DNA from: Lineus longissimus
Taxonomy: Eukaryota; Nemertea; Pilidiophora; Heteronemertea; Lineidae
DNA length: 64,000 nt
Direction: 5' to 3'
Assembly: GCF_910592395.1 (NCBI RefSeq)
Contig: NC_088311.1
Location: 16,556,501-16,620,500 of the forward strand
Under the pieces are notes generated by a model. It had not been told where the DNA came from, made no database searches, and saw only the letters and a program-made list of their open reading frames with translations. This document shows positions 13,101 to 64,000 of the stretch, in pieces (the first letter of the stretch is position 1; each line of letters begins with the position of its first letter). A program made the translations under genes and the position numbers.

Positions 13101-14008
13101 CCCCTCGAGGACATCTCCATTCAACTGGATGTCCCAATAGAACAGTATCCCCTCGAGGACATCTCAATTCAACTGGATGTCCAAATAGAGCAGCATCCCC
13201 TCGAGGACATTTCAATCCAACTGGATGTCCCAATAAAACAGCATCCCCTCGAGGACATCTCAATCCAGCTGGGTGTTCCCACAGAACAGTAACCCCCCAA
13301 TGACATCTACAGCCAACTGAATGTCCTAATAGAACAGTATCCCTTCAAGGACATCTCAATCCAACTGGGTGTTCCCATAGAATAGTAACCCCCCAATGAC
13401 ATCTACAGCCAACTGGATGTCCCAATAAAATAGCATTCCCTCAAAGACACCTATAGCCAACTGGATGTCCCAATAGAACAATAAATATACCTTCAAGGAC
13501 ATCTCAATCCAAGTGGATGTCCGCATAGATTAGTATTCCCTCAAGGACATCTCCAGCCAACTTGATGTCCCCATAGAACAGTATTCCCTCAAGGACATCT
13601 CAAGTCAACTGGATGTTCCAATAGAACAGTATCCCCTCAAGAACATCTCAGTCCAAGTGGATTTCCCCATAGAATAGTATTCCCTCAATAATATCTACAG
13701 CCAACCAGATGTCCAAATAGAGCAGTATCCCCTGAAGAATAGTTTCCTCTTAACAACATCTCAAGCCAACTGGATGGTCTTATAGAATAGTATCCCCTCA
13801 AGGACATCTGGAGCCAACAGGTTGTCCCAATAGAACAGTATCCCCTCAAGGAGATCTACAGCCAAGTGGATGTCCCAATAGAATGGTATCCCCTCAAGAA
13901 TATCTCAAACCAACAGGTTGTCCCCATAAAAACAGTATCTCAGCCAACTTGATGTCCCAATAGAATGGAATCCCCTGAAGGACATCTCAAGCCAATGAAA
14001 TGCGAACG
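10177..14008. repeat. 48-bp minisatellite array, about 80 units
   Basis: The unit runs GACATCTCAATCCAACTGGA, TGTCCCAATAGAACAGCATC, CCCTCAAG. Units are diverged at the edges (10177-11700 and 13300-14008) and highly uniform in the core (about 11760-13270). The core alternates ATCCAACTGG and ACCCAACTAG units over stretches, giving a 96-bp higher-order period. Because 48 is a multiple of 3, the core is open in a + frame (11763-13292, 509 codons) and on the - strand (12586-11615, 323 codons). These frames follow from the repeat and are not called as genes. The array lies between the 3' ends of COX5B and FAK. Confidence 0.95.
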
Positions 14009-14572
14009 AGAAGAAGAAGAAGCCAATGAAATAAAGACTAGGAAACATTCACACCAGATGTTTCCATGTTATACTGGAATAAAGGCATTTACTACGCAGT
14101 CTTTATTCCTATCGTCATTGGTGTACCCAAGACTAGTTTGACTTCTTCAACTGCCTCAAGTTTAGCATGAAAAAATTGAACATTGTCTTGAAGAACTCCA
14201 CCATCAGTGAGCAGATGGCTCACTTATCAATCTCACTTTCATTTTGAGTGAAGTAGACAAGTTTTAGAGGCCACGTTTCTATTGCAAACACCGAGTAGGT
14301 CAATAAAGAGAAATACCACTGAATTGGGTATATCAGATGGCGGCCATCAATGTGAACTTTACAAATCCTAGTTTGCGACTGTTGGCTTGGTATCGCCCAT
14401 ACTGGAGGGATTTGAAAAATGAGCCATGAGTAGGGATGTTGCAGAGAACACTAGTCTCCGTCTCAATCTCGATTTTACAAGGAAATCTGCCCAGAAACAA
14501 CTTGGTGGTGATTGCACTTAAAGTCAAATTGTGGCACAACAACGAAAACAACAGTAATTTACAATTTCATGA

Positions 14573-17500
14573 TTTATTCCTTCCCCGAATATAACACATA
14601 CATGTTTAGTTCACGTCGTTCAATAACAAAAGTGATTGAATAATTATTCTGTACAATTTCAGCAGACACCTTGCATAGCCAGGGAAGATGTCCTTTCAGA
14701 GAAAAACACCACTAACAATAGAATATAAACACCTCTCAAGTTCACATCCATAACAGGGTAACATTAAGTAACATTTAAGACCTGGAGGTGACGTGCATTC
14801 TAAATAAGTCGAACCAGACCTCCAGTAATGTACAAATATAAGGAAATTAGCTTTGAAACTAAATGCACTGGGTTAACTCAATGCTTAAACTAATGCTATA
14901 CAGACTCATGTTGTTATCATACCACGGAGGATGCATGAAGGATTCAACATATATTACCAGGCATACAATTCAAAGAAAAATCACCTGTCTTAGGCGAGAT
15001 TTTTTAAATGCCTTGTTAAGCGAACTAATGTTCAGAAAGACCTTCAGAGGAGGTCGGGAAAAAATAGAAATAAATCTTTATTTTTTGCCTAGATATCACT
15101 TTTACAAAACGGGTAAGCCAAAATGTTTGGGCTGAGGAAAAAATAAAAATTCATTTTTTTAATCAAATTTTGTTCTGAAAAGTCTTAAATGCATCGATCT
15201 CTTTATGTCTTGCCTCAATTAGGGGTCTTGTTTATGCACAAAACATGGTGTAGAGGAGGGCGGAATAAAAATAAAGAAATTTTTTTTGGAAATTCATAAA
15301 AATACCAATTTTTCATGAAATTAGCAGTTTTTTCAGACGGTGTTCGGGAAATTCCTTTTTTTTTAAAATTCTTTGAAATTGGCACTTTTTCATGTCGGAG
15401 GGTTCACTATAAAACAAGACATAAAAATTTTTTCGCCTCAGCACTGGGCAACATGTAATATGGCACTGTGTCCATTTCAACTGAGATTACATCTTTTATA
15501 ACAATAGTTTCCGATTCATCTCGGACGACACAAAGCCAAACTCATGATTGGAGGTAACATGACATGTCACCATCTGATAAGATGCAGGTTAGCAATAATT
15601 TGCAGACATATATATCATGAACATAGGGCCAACTGCGGGACTTCCCCACCAAAACAGCACCTTTCCCACATTTGAACTCCAATTATAAATTCACTGCAAA
15701 TTGTTTGGCAATTTATATTTTTTGAAATCAAAGAGACCCTTATTTAACATTGAACACTCTTTAAGACCCACAGCTTTGGTTCTATTTAAAGCGGTCAGTG
15801 TTTCAAAAATTTCACGAAGGGGAAAATGCATAATGAATCTAGAGGCCTTGCGTGTGCACACAGAACTCAGTTAGTATACCTCATGACAACGTCTGTTGGA
15901 AACAGTCATTTCGGCGATGTCATGATGCTTCATATCAAGACATCCTGACATACGTCCGACAAAAGTAATGACATCAAGATATCGGTGGTGTTGGTACATT
16001 GTGTAAGCTTTGGTGGTGAGCCAGCAAATTTGTAGAGATGAACATTCTCTCGCAAGCTGGTCATACTGCCAAGTGGCCTCATTCAAAAACAGACAAAATG
16101 ACTTTTTTCAAGTCCATAGCAGAGGCTAAAAGTTGCCCTTTTTAGTTTCTCAGAAGGGAAGGGGGGTCTAGCAAGTAACAGTCCTTATGTACTTTTGCTA
16201 TAGTCGCTTCCCAGGTATCAATGAAATTAGGGAAGTAGGCCATCGAGCATCCACTGCAAGCTCAGGTTCAACTCATTTCAATTCACTCACTAAATCATAC
16301 ACATGTATGGCCCTAATCTGGGGTAGGCCTATCACAAAGTAACAGTGCAATATGTTTTGTTTCAAAAATTAATTATTCAGAATAGAAATGATCATTATCA
16401 ATTTGGCAATATATTCATCACTAAACATGAAATATTTCAACTGACACTAGAATGTTCATATTTATTAAGGTTAATTTAAAATAGACCCCATATTTGAGAA
16501 ATAATGCAATCTTTTATTAAATAAATAATTGATACAATTTGTTTCGATGAGGATATAAATTTTGAGAAAACATTATAAATATTTTTTATAATCATAATGT
16601 TATACATAACAGATGCATGGTCTACTAAGGACACCCGCTCTATTTGGGACACTGGATTTGGTCCCAGATTGATCATTTCTATTAAACTTTACCTCTGTTA
16701 TTAAGACACCTCTCAATTGAGAACAGCATTCTATCAGTCCCACGGATGTCCTTAATAGAGAAGTTCTTTTGTATCTCCATATCCAGAACCGTCTTTTGAA
16801 AATACAACAATTTGAGGATTTTATGATCCCCAATTTGTACATGTATTGGCTAAATTTTATAAATCACCTTGTATAAGTGAGCTGGCAAAGATAGTCACAG
16901 ATGATTTGAATTTTCTGCAGCTTGTATTTAAGTACATTTCTTAAGCATATATGTTATATTTTCCAAAATTTGTGCATTTTACCAACACTGTCAAGGGGAA
17001 ACTTTTGTAAATCACCGACCCTGTAAGAATTACAGCTGGCAAATAAGTGGATGGGTCAAAGCACGCCCACAAGACTCATCATAGATTAATGTGTTGTTTT
17101 TCCACGACAGCCAGACGTCTGTAACAACAAACTTGGCATGGCATGTTTCATTATAAAAATGGAGCCCGCAATGGAGAGCCGCCTCTGTCAACAATGTTTC
17201 CTCGGGATGACATTTCGGTATATCGCCCGACAAACAAGGGCACCATTTTTTATATTTTTTATATATACCGAATCTATACCCATCAAGCCCGATAAAATAA
17301 TCTTCTCTTATAAGGTGGCCAAAGGTGTTACATCATGCATTTGTGGGGCCAAGGAAAAAACATATCGAAATGATGCCCACGAAAATAACTTTCTCTTATA
17401 AGGTGGCCAAAGGTGTTGCATTGCATTTGTGGGGCCAATGAAACAACATATCGAAATGTTGCCCACTCACGTAACCTTAATCAACCAATCAGATTCATGG

Positions 17501-18531
17501 ATTTTCGCTTGAGGTTTGAAATTTAACAATTTTCAACTGTCATTTTAATCCACAGACAGCAGCGCAACTCAATTTTAGAAAGTGTTTATCATGAAAGAAT
17601 CAGGAAATAACTGGTGTGCTAGAACAAGATTCATAAACACTGATGAAAGCCTACCTGAATCATTCCCCATGACACCTTCCTCTTCAAATGTTTCACGGGC
17701 GAGAATAGTTAAAACAAAAACATGCTCACAGCAAAAACACCACTTCAAATAAACAAAAAAATAGTCCATTTCATACAAAAAATAGTTTACATATTTACAG
17801 AGTCGAGAAGTTCTGAATCGAATTATATTCCAAAAGCATGGTATTGCTATCAAAATAATTACTCTCAGTAGCTTATGTTACGATGATCACATCTTTTGTC
17901 AAAATTGCTAAACCAGTGCATTTCACTCAACATTATTTTAAGACATCACTAACAATCTCCATGGAAATGTCACGCACCCTAAGAAGGGACTTCTTTGCAA
18001 ATCAGTCATTAACAATATATAAGCAGTCAGAAATGTTACATCAGATTTGTAGGAAGCGACTCGGGTGATGATAACTAGTCTAGGGAAGGTCTACAGATAA
18101 CTGGTCGCCATAAATCGTGGGAATCTTGAAAGAACCATCACCTGATCACTTTCAACACACTCAAGAAAAATTGGCTCGACGAGATGAGGTGTTCGCCCCG
18201 AGCTCAATGAAAACCATATTCAAAATGGCTGCCATACTGAATATGAGATTGCACCAATTTTCGAAAAGAACATTCCCCAAATCACCTCTGCATAACACGT
18301 TTGTTCAAGTTGTCTTGGACTGACCTTCTCCAAAGTTGTACCTTGAACAATGATAAATGCCTCCCTTGCTGATCTACATCTTGAAAGAAATTCTACCAAG
18401 CTTTTATAAAATAGCTATTTAAATCAGATATTTATAAAATATACAAAGAATGTCTCTAACAAGTACGAAATTATCCCCATAATGACTGTGTCTCAACTAA
18501 CAGGCAGTAAAATAGTCCATCACGGTGGCCG
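14573..18531 (-). other. Candidate long FAK 3' UTR
   Basis: No coding sequence is recognisable downstream of the FAK stop. On the - strand, AATAAA occurs at 16518-16513 and 14578-14573. The latter is followed by a G/T-rich stretch (TGTTGTTTTCGTTGTTGTG), a good downstream polyadenylation element, suggesting a 3' UTR of up to 4 kb. A decayed MITE-like segment lies at 16613-16762. Confidence 0.4.
16613..16762. mobile_element. Old copy of the AGAACCTCTCTATTAAGGAC MITE family
   Basis: The stretch repeats the key words of the element at 28389-28566 (CTAAGGACACC, TTTGGTCCCA, TGTCCTTAATAGAGAAG) in eroded form. The ends are no longer clear. Confidence 0.5.
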
Positions 18532-59820
<41,289 letters not shown>

Positions 59821-60959
59821 CTGAAACGAGATAAACAATTGATAAAAGGATACGTGAGGCGGCAGGATAACATGATAAACCCAATGAACTGAGGCAAGGT
59901 TTTAAAACAAGATAAACACCATGCATACAAGTTTGACTTTCTCACGTACTATGCTGGTGGTTTTCATGTCCTGAACTGCTTTTCTATTGCGATTCACCAA
60001 ATTCAAGGCCGGTAACAAGGTATTTCCAGACAATGATCATTCGGTTTTTTTGCGAAAAACATCGGTGTTTTATTCAATAATCTGACCACTCTGACCTTAA
60101 ATAGTAGGTCAAGGTCAAAACTCATTGCATGAGACACACTCTTCTCTGATGTATCCAATGTAAAAATTTGATGCAGTTGTTGAAAAACTGTATCGCATCT
60201 TAAACATGTTCAAAGATCTGTGACGTCGAAAAATTGTGAAGGTAAAAACAAGCATGCAATACAATGTATTTTTGACAGTTACACGACCACACATACTTGT
60301 AGAACTGCATCTGAATTATAAGAGCATTGTGCACATAGTGGACCTGACTGATCATCTCTGAGCAGCTCAGGACAGACTCAGCAAGTTTATACGACTTATA
60401 AAATGTTTTTTCACAGAACACTATTTAGATTCGACTGAGATATTGTTTTATGCTCAGCTTCAACATAATTCATCATACTGGCAATGAATAAGTTTCTAAT
60501 GGATCTACATGTAGCCTGTCACATGGTGGCCATCATACAGCCCTCATTAATTTATAATGGTCATTAACCATGGATAATTGTTAGCATGATAAATTTCATT
60601 ATATTTCTCACAATTTATGTCCGTGATACAAACTGGGAGAAAAGCCTCCTGGTAGTGTCCTGTGATTCTAAATGGGTCCAGTGAACTGTGACTACATCTT
60701 TGTGGTTCTGGAATACAGGAAAGAGTAAGTGATCCTCTGTTTTGGCCACCATCTTATTGTGACTTATCACGCCATACACCCACTTTTCTGAATGCTAACA
60801 ATTGCAACTGCTACAAAATGTTTTTTAAATGTCATGAAAAAAGACCTTGTATCAGAAAGCAAGCTGCGGGTAGATCCTCCTTGTTAAAGAGTAAGTAGAT
60901 GAGAGCCACACTGCTTTTCATGACAGTAGTTATAGCGAGAATTTAAAACGAGCCAGACA

Positions 60960-61340
60960 CTTTTGAGCGGATATCAGGTCATATATGACATCTATGGACC
61001 CATTTACGTTTTGCTGGCCATTCCCGCCCAAAAATCCGCACTGGTCGATGGAGGCCGCCATTTACATCGTATGACGTCACAAAATTGTATGTTAAGTCAT
61101 TTCGACCTCCATTGCTCTGAGATCCATAAATTTCGCCAGTACCTGACCCGTCGGCGGCACGAGGACGACCTTGGATTTTTCATGGTATGACGTCATTTTC
61201 AAAAACATGGCCGACGTCTGTTATTGGCGCCAAAGATATTTGCCCCTTGAACGGCCGATTATAAATCCCCCGATATAGGTCATGTGGCAATATTTTGGCA
61301 CAGAAATTGGTCAGTTCTGATATACCGAGTTAATGTTTCA
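60960..61340 (+). repeat. Interspersed repeat, copy B
   Basis: Related to the reverse complement of 52140-52450. It contains a perfect TGACGTCA palindrome (61072-61079) and a second GACGTCA at about 61189. Confidence 0.55.
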
Positions 61341-61869
61341 CAGGTAAACCATATTTCAAACGATTTTAAAGGCTTTCTTCTTACTCTTTAAGATTTGTCG
61401 AACCAGAACCAGAGACTGCCGACACTGGTGGAAGATGAACTTTTAACCTACTAGTAGATGATGAGCTTTATACTGTGATGTATCATGGATTCTCTAAGCC
61501 CATAGGGAATGAGAGACTGTCAAAGCTAATTCCTTCAAAACACCATACAAACATGAGAGAGTGTAATACAAATGACAGTAACTCAAGTTTAGTATTGATT
61601 GATGATAGTGCTCACTGGATACTCGTCCCAGACATATACTGGCAATTTTCACAGGTTTCAAGGTTTTAATGTTCCCTCCAAAAAGTTTGTTTACATTCAA
61701 CCTGTTCACATGTAAATGCCATAGCTTACCCTGGGACATCACACCTAGCTCCATACTGAAGTAAATCACTTGCTGAACAGGTTATTCGGGATTTAAACCC
61801 TCATCCCCCAAGTCTGGTGTTGAGCAGTCTCACCAGTAACCACTGCTCATCTCAGAAGATGATCATGCC

Positions 61870-61945
61870 TTCGAAGAGATTAAAACCCACATCTTCTCAG
61901 TCATGAGTTCGGCACTCAAACCACTACACCACCGCGAGAACAGTG
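61870..61945 (-). mobile_element. tRNA-derived SINE head, degraded
   Basis: The - strand reads GCGGTGGTGTAGTGGTTTGA then GTGCCGAACTCATGACTGAG and GTGGGTTTTAATCTC. It has A-box-like and weak B-box-like segments at tRNA spacing. Confidence 0.45.
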
Positions 61946-62315
61946 GTAGAATCATTTTAAAACTGAAACACCCACATGATAAAGCACAAACGTCTGTTTT
62001 TTCTTTCCTATCCAAAGTCAAAATATCCATATTCAACTTGTCAACAGCTGGTTGTGGCAACAGTCCAAGAAAAACATGAAGAGATCCATACCACAGTCAA
62101 TATCAAGTGACACTGCAAGTTGGAAGATTAGCTCACGGAAGCATCACAAGCCACTGCCATCACATGCCACTGCCATCACATGCACCCTGTACCATCAATC
62201 ATGTACTGACGCACAAATCAAATCCACAAGTGGCTAATTTCTTTTAGCCCCTGAGAACGGGTCTCAATGACTGCAATCTGTACAGATCGCGCCAAACCAA
62301 TTCTCGCTAAATTGT

Positions 62316-63712
62316 ATGAAACGGCCAGGGGCCATTGTGCTCACCGTATACATCTTTTATTAGGCAGGATCATGCTTAGTTTAGAGGTGAATATGGTGAA
62401 CACAATCAGGCATGAAGACTTTTTTTAGATGTGTATTGATGTCAAGTAATAAGACAGGGCAGTATATATAAGTTTATGATCCAACCAATAATTGTCTATT
62501 GACCCCCTGGTGGCCAAATCAAGAATCAGATCAGGCCAAAATTCGGTGTCAGAGATTATCTGATGTAGGGGGTTACATGTACCAACTTTCAAGTTCATAG
62601 CTTTAGCAGTTAAGAAACGTGCCATAGTTACACTTGAACGGTCAATTTACGCCATTTGACCTCTGTGACCTAGATGAAATGGCCAGGGCCATTGTGCTCA
62701 CCTCATGTGGAGGAAAGATGGACAAAGAGCATGGTCTTGTGTCATGTAGTGTTAGGTTTGATGTAGGTCCAAGCAATTACAATTTCCCCAAAATGGCCAA
62801 TTTACAGTACATTCGACCTCTGTGACCTTGAAAAGTAGGTCAAATCAAAGAAGACCCGGGTGACACATTGAATGGTTGTTAGAATTAGATGTACCTATGA
62901 TATAAAATTGGTGCCAATCGGGCAAGTCATTACTAGGAATAATGGCATTTTGAAGAATTTAGGATTTGGCCCCCTCCCTGGAGGCCAAACGGCAAATCAG
63001 ATCGCACCAAACTTCGGTACCTGAGATCACCTGACCAAGGGGTACATGTGTACTTAATTTGTGATCAATAGTCATTGCAGTTAAGAAACGTGCCATAGTT
63101 ACGGCCTGACGGCGAATTTACGCCATTTGACCTCTGTGACCTTGACAAGAAGGTCAAATTAAAAACCTGTGTGACATATACTGTATGGTGGTTAGATGTA
63201 CCCATGATATCAAATTGGTGGCAATCGGGCAAGAAGTTAAGGAATAATCACATTTTTAAGGTTTTTGGATTTTGCCCCCTGGTGGTCAAGTGGTGAATCA
63301 TATTGGACCAAACTTTGGTCCCTGAGATCACCTGACTAAGGGGTAAATGTGTACCAAATTTGGTATCAATAGTCATTGCAGTTTAGAAACGTGCCATCGT
63401 TACATCCTAACGGCTAATTTACACCATTTGACCTCTGTGACCTTGAAAAGGAGGTCAAATCAAAAACCCCGAGGATATATGATGCACCTTTGCTAGAAGT
63501 ACCTACCATATTTTTTTCAAAATTTCCCGACTACTATTAAGGGAGATATTGCATATTTTCACTTTTAACGTTTGTCCCCCTGGTGGCCAAACCATGAAAC
63601 GAATCGGACCGAAACTTGGTCTCCCAGGTGTCATTACATAAGGGTACATGTGTACCAAGTTTCAACTCAATTGCTCTAACAGTTACGAAACGTGCCCTGC
63701 TAACGGACGACG

Positions 63713-63753
<41 letters not shown>

Positions 63754-64000
63754 ACGCCACGGTATGGGATAAGCTCACCTCTGCTAAGAGGTGACCTAAA
63801 AAGGAGGTCAAATCCAAAAATCATAGGAAATGTGATGTATCCTTGCTAGGAGTCCCTGCCATAAAATTTTATCGAAAACAATTCACTCAAATAGGCAAGA
63901 TATTGCACTTCTTCCTTTTTCCGTTATGGCCCCCTGGTGGCCGAATAAAGAATCAGATCAGGCCAAAATTCGACATCAGACGTTATCTGATGTAGGGGGT
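62316..64000 (+). mobile_element. Outer Helentron-like element, runs off the window
   Basis: The head ATGAAACGGCCAGGGGCCAT matches 19561. The first unit is broken at GACCTCTGTGACCT (about 62670) by a second element and resumes after 63802 with AAGGAGGTCAAATCC. The end is outside the window. Confidence 0.75.
62674..63802 (+). mobile_element. Inner Helentron-like element nested in a relative
   Basis: It starts ATGAAATGGCCAGGGCCATT and is almost identical base for base to 38934-40049. It contains the (GAC)n tract at 63704-63756 and the terminal hairpin CTCACCTCT-GCTA-AGAGGTGA(C), with one stem mismatch relative to the other copy. Confidence 0.8.

Noticed and set aside
11763-13292. 509-codon + strand ORF of a 16-residue repeat
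   Set aside because: It follows from a 48-bp period. The antisense is open too, units vary without respect to codon position, and no start context or splice signals support it.
10177-14008. CRISPR-like spacing of repeats
   Set aside because: Tandem units without unique spacers, in a eukaryotic genome. It is a minisatellite.
60200-60421. - strand ORF between the FAK FERM exons and the window end
   Set aside because: No FERM-like residues, no suitable donor, and AT-rich composition.
61863-62060. - strand ORF upstream of the first FAK exon, tested as FERM F1
   Set aside because: No similarity to the F1 lobe, and part of it overlaps a tRNA-derived SINE head.

Overview
This is animal genomic DNA from a bilaterian, most likely a marine invertebrate. 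The phylum cannot be fixed from the window. The evidence is spliced genes with GT-AG introns, polyadenylation signals, and a very dense load of MITEs, LINEs, tRNA-derived SINEs, minisatellites and Helentron-like repeats ending in (GAC)n or (GACA)n tracts, of the kind common in marine invertebrate genomes. Nothing bacterial or viral was seen.

Two conserved genes lie tail to tail. On the + strand, 290-7426 is a complete four-exon gene for cytochrome c oxidase subunit 5B (COX5B, 142 aa), the zinc-binding nuclear-encoded subunit of mitochondrial complex IV. On the - strand, 59820 down to 18532 holds most of a focal adhesion kinase gene (FAK/PTK2): 22 exons covering the FERM F2 and F3 lobes, the Tyr397-type linker, the whole tyrosine kinase domain, a proline/serine-rich region and the FAT domain with its stop codon. 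The FERM F1 lobe and the start codon are not in the window. All exon phases join without conflict.

A third, small gene of unknown function (two exons, 77 aa) is nested on the - strand inside a FAK intron at 24627-23792, with its own polyadenylation signal.

The rest is mostly repeats. Between the two convergent genes is a 3.8-kb array of a 48-bp minisatellite (10177-14008). FAK introns carry a nested set of TIR elements (22263-23606), two LINE fragments, four tRNA-derived SINE heads, a 74-bp minisatellite split by a TTAA-flanked piggyBac-like element, several foldback MITEs, and copies of a Helentron-like family at 19561-21533, 38934-40049 and 62316-64000. COX5B intron 1 holds a decayed LINE and a 1-kb TIR element with TA duplications.

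I found no convincing new multi-gene system. The best items for follow-up are the nested small gene, three phase-symmetric exons around the FAK autophosphorylation site, an ambiguous (possibly GC-AG) FAK donor, the nested transposons that give a relative insertion order, and several long intronic hairpins.
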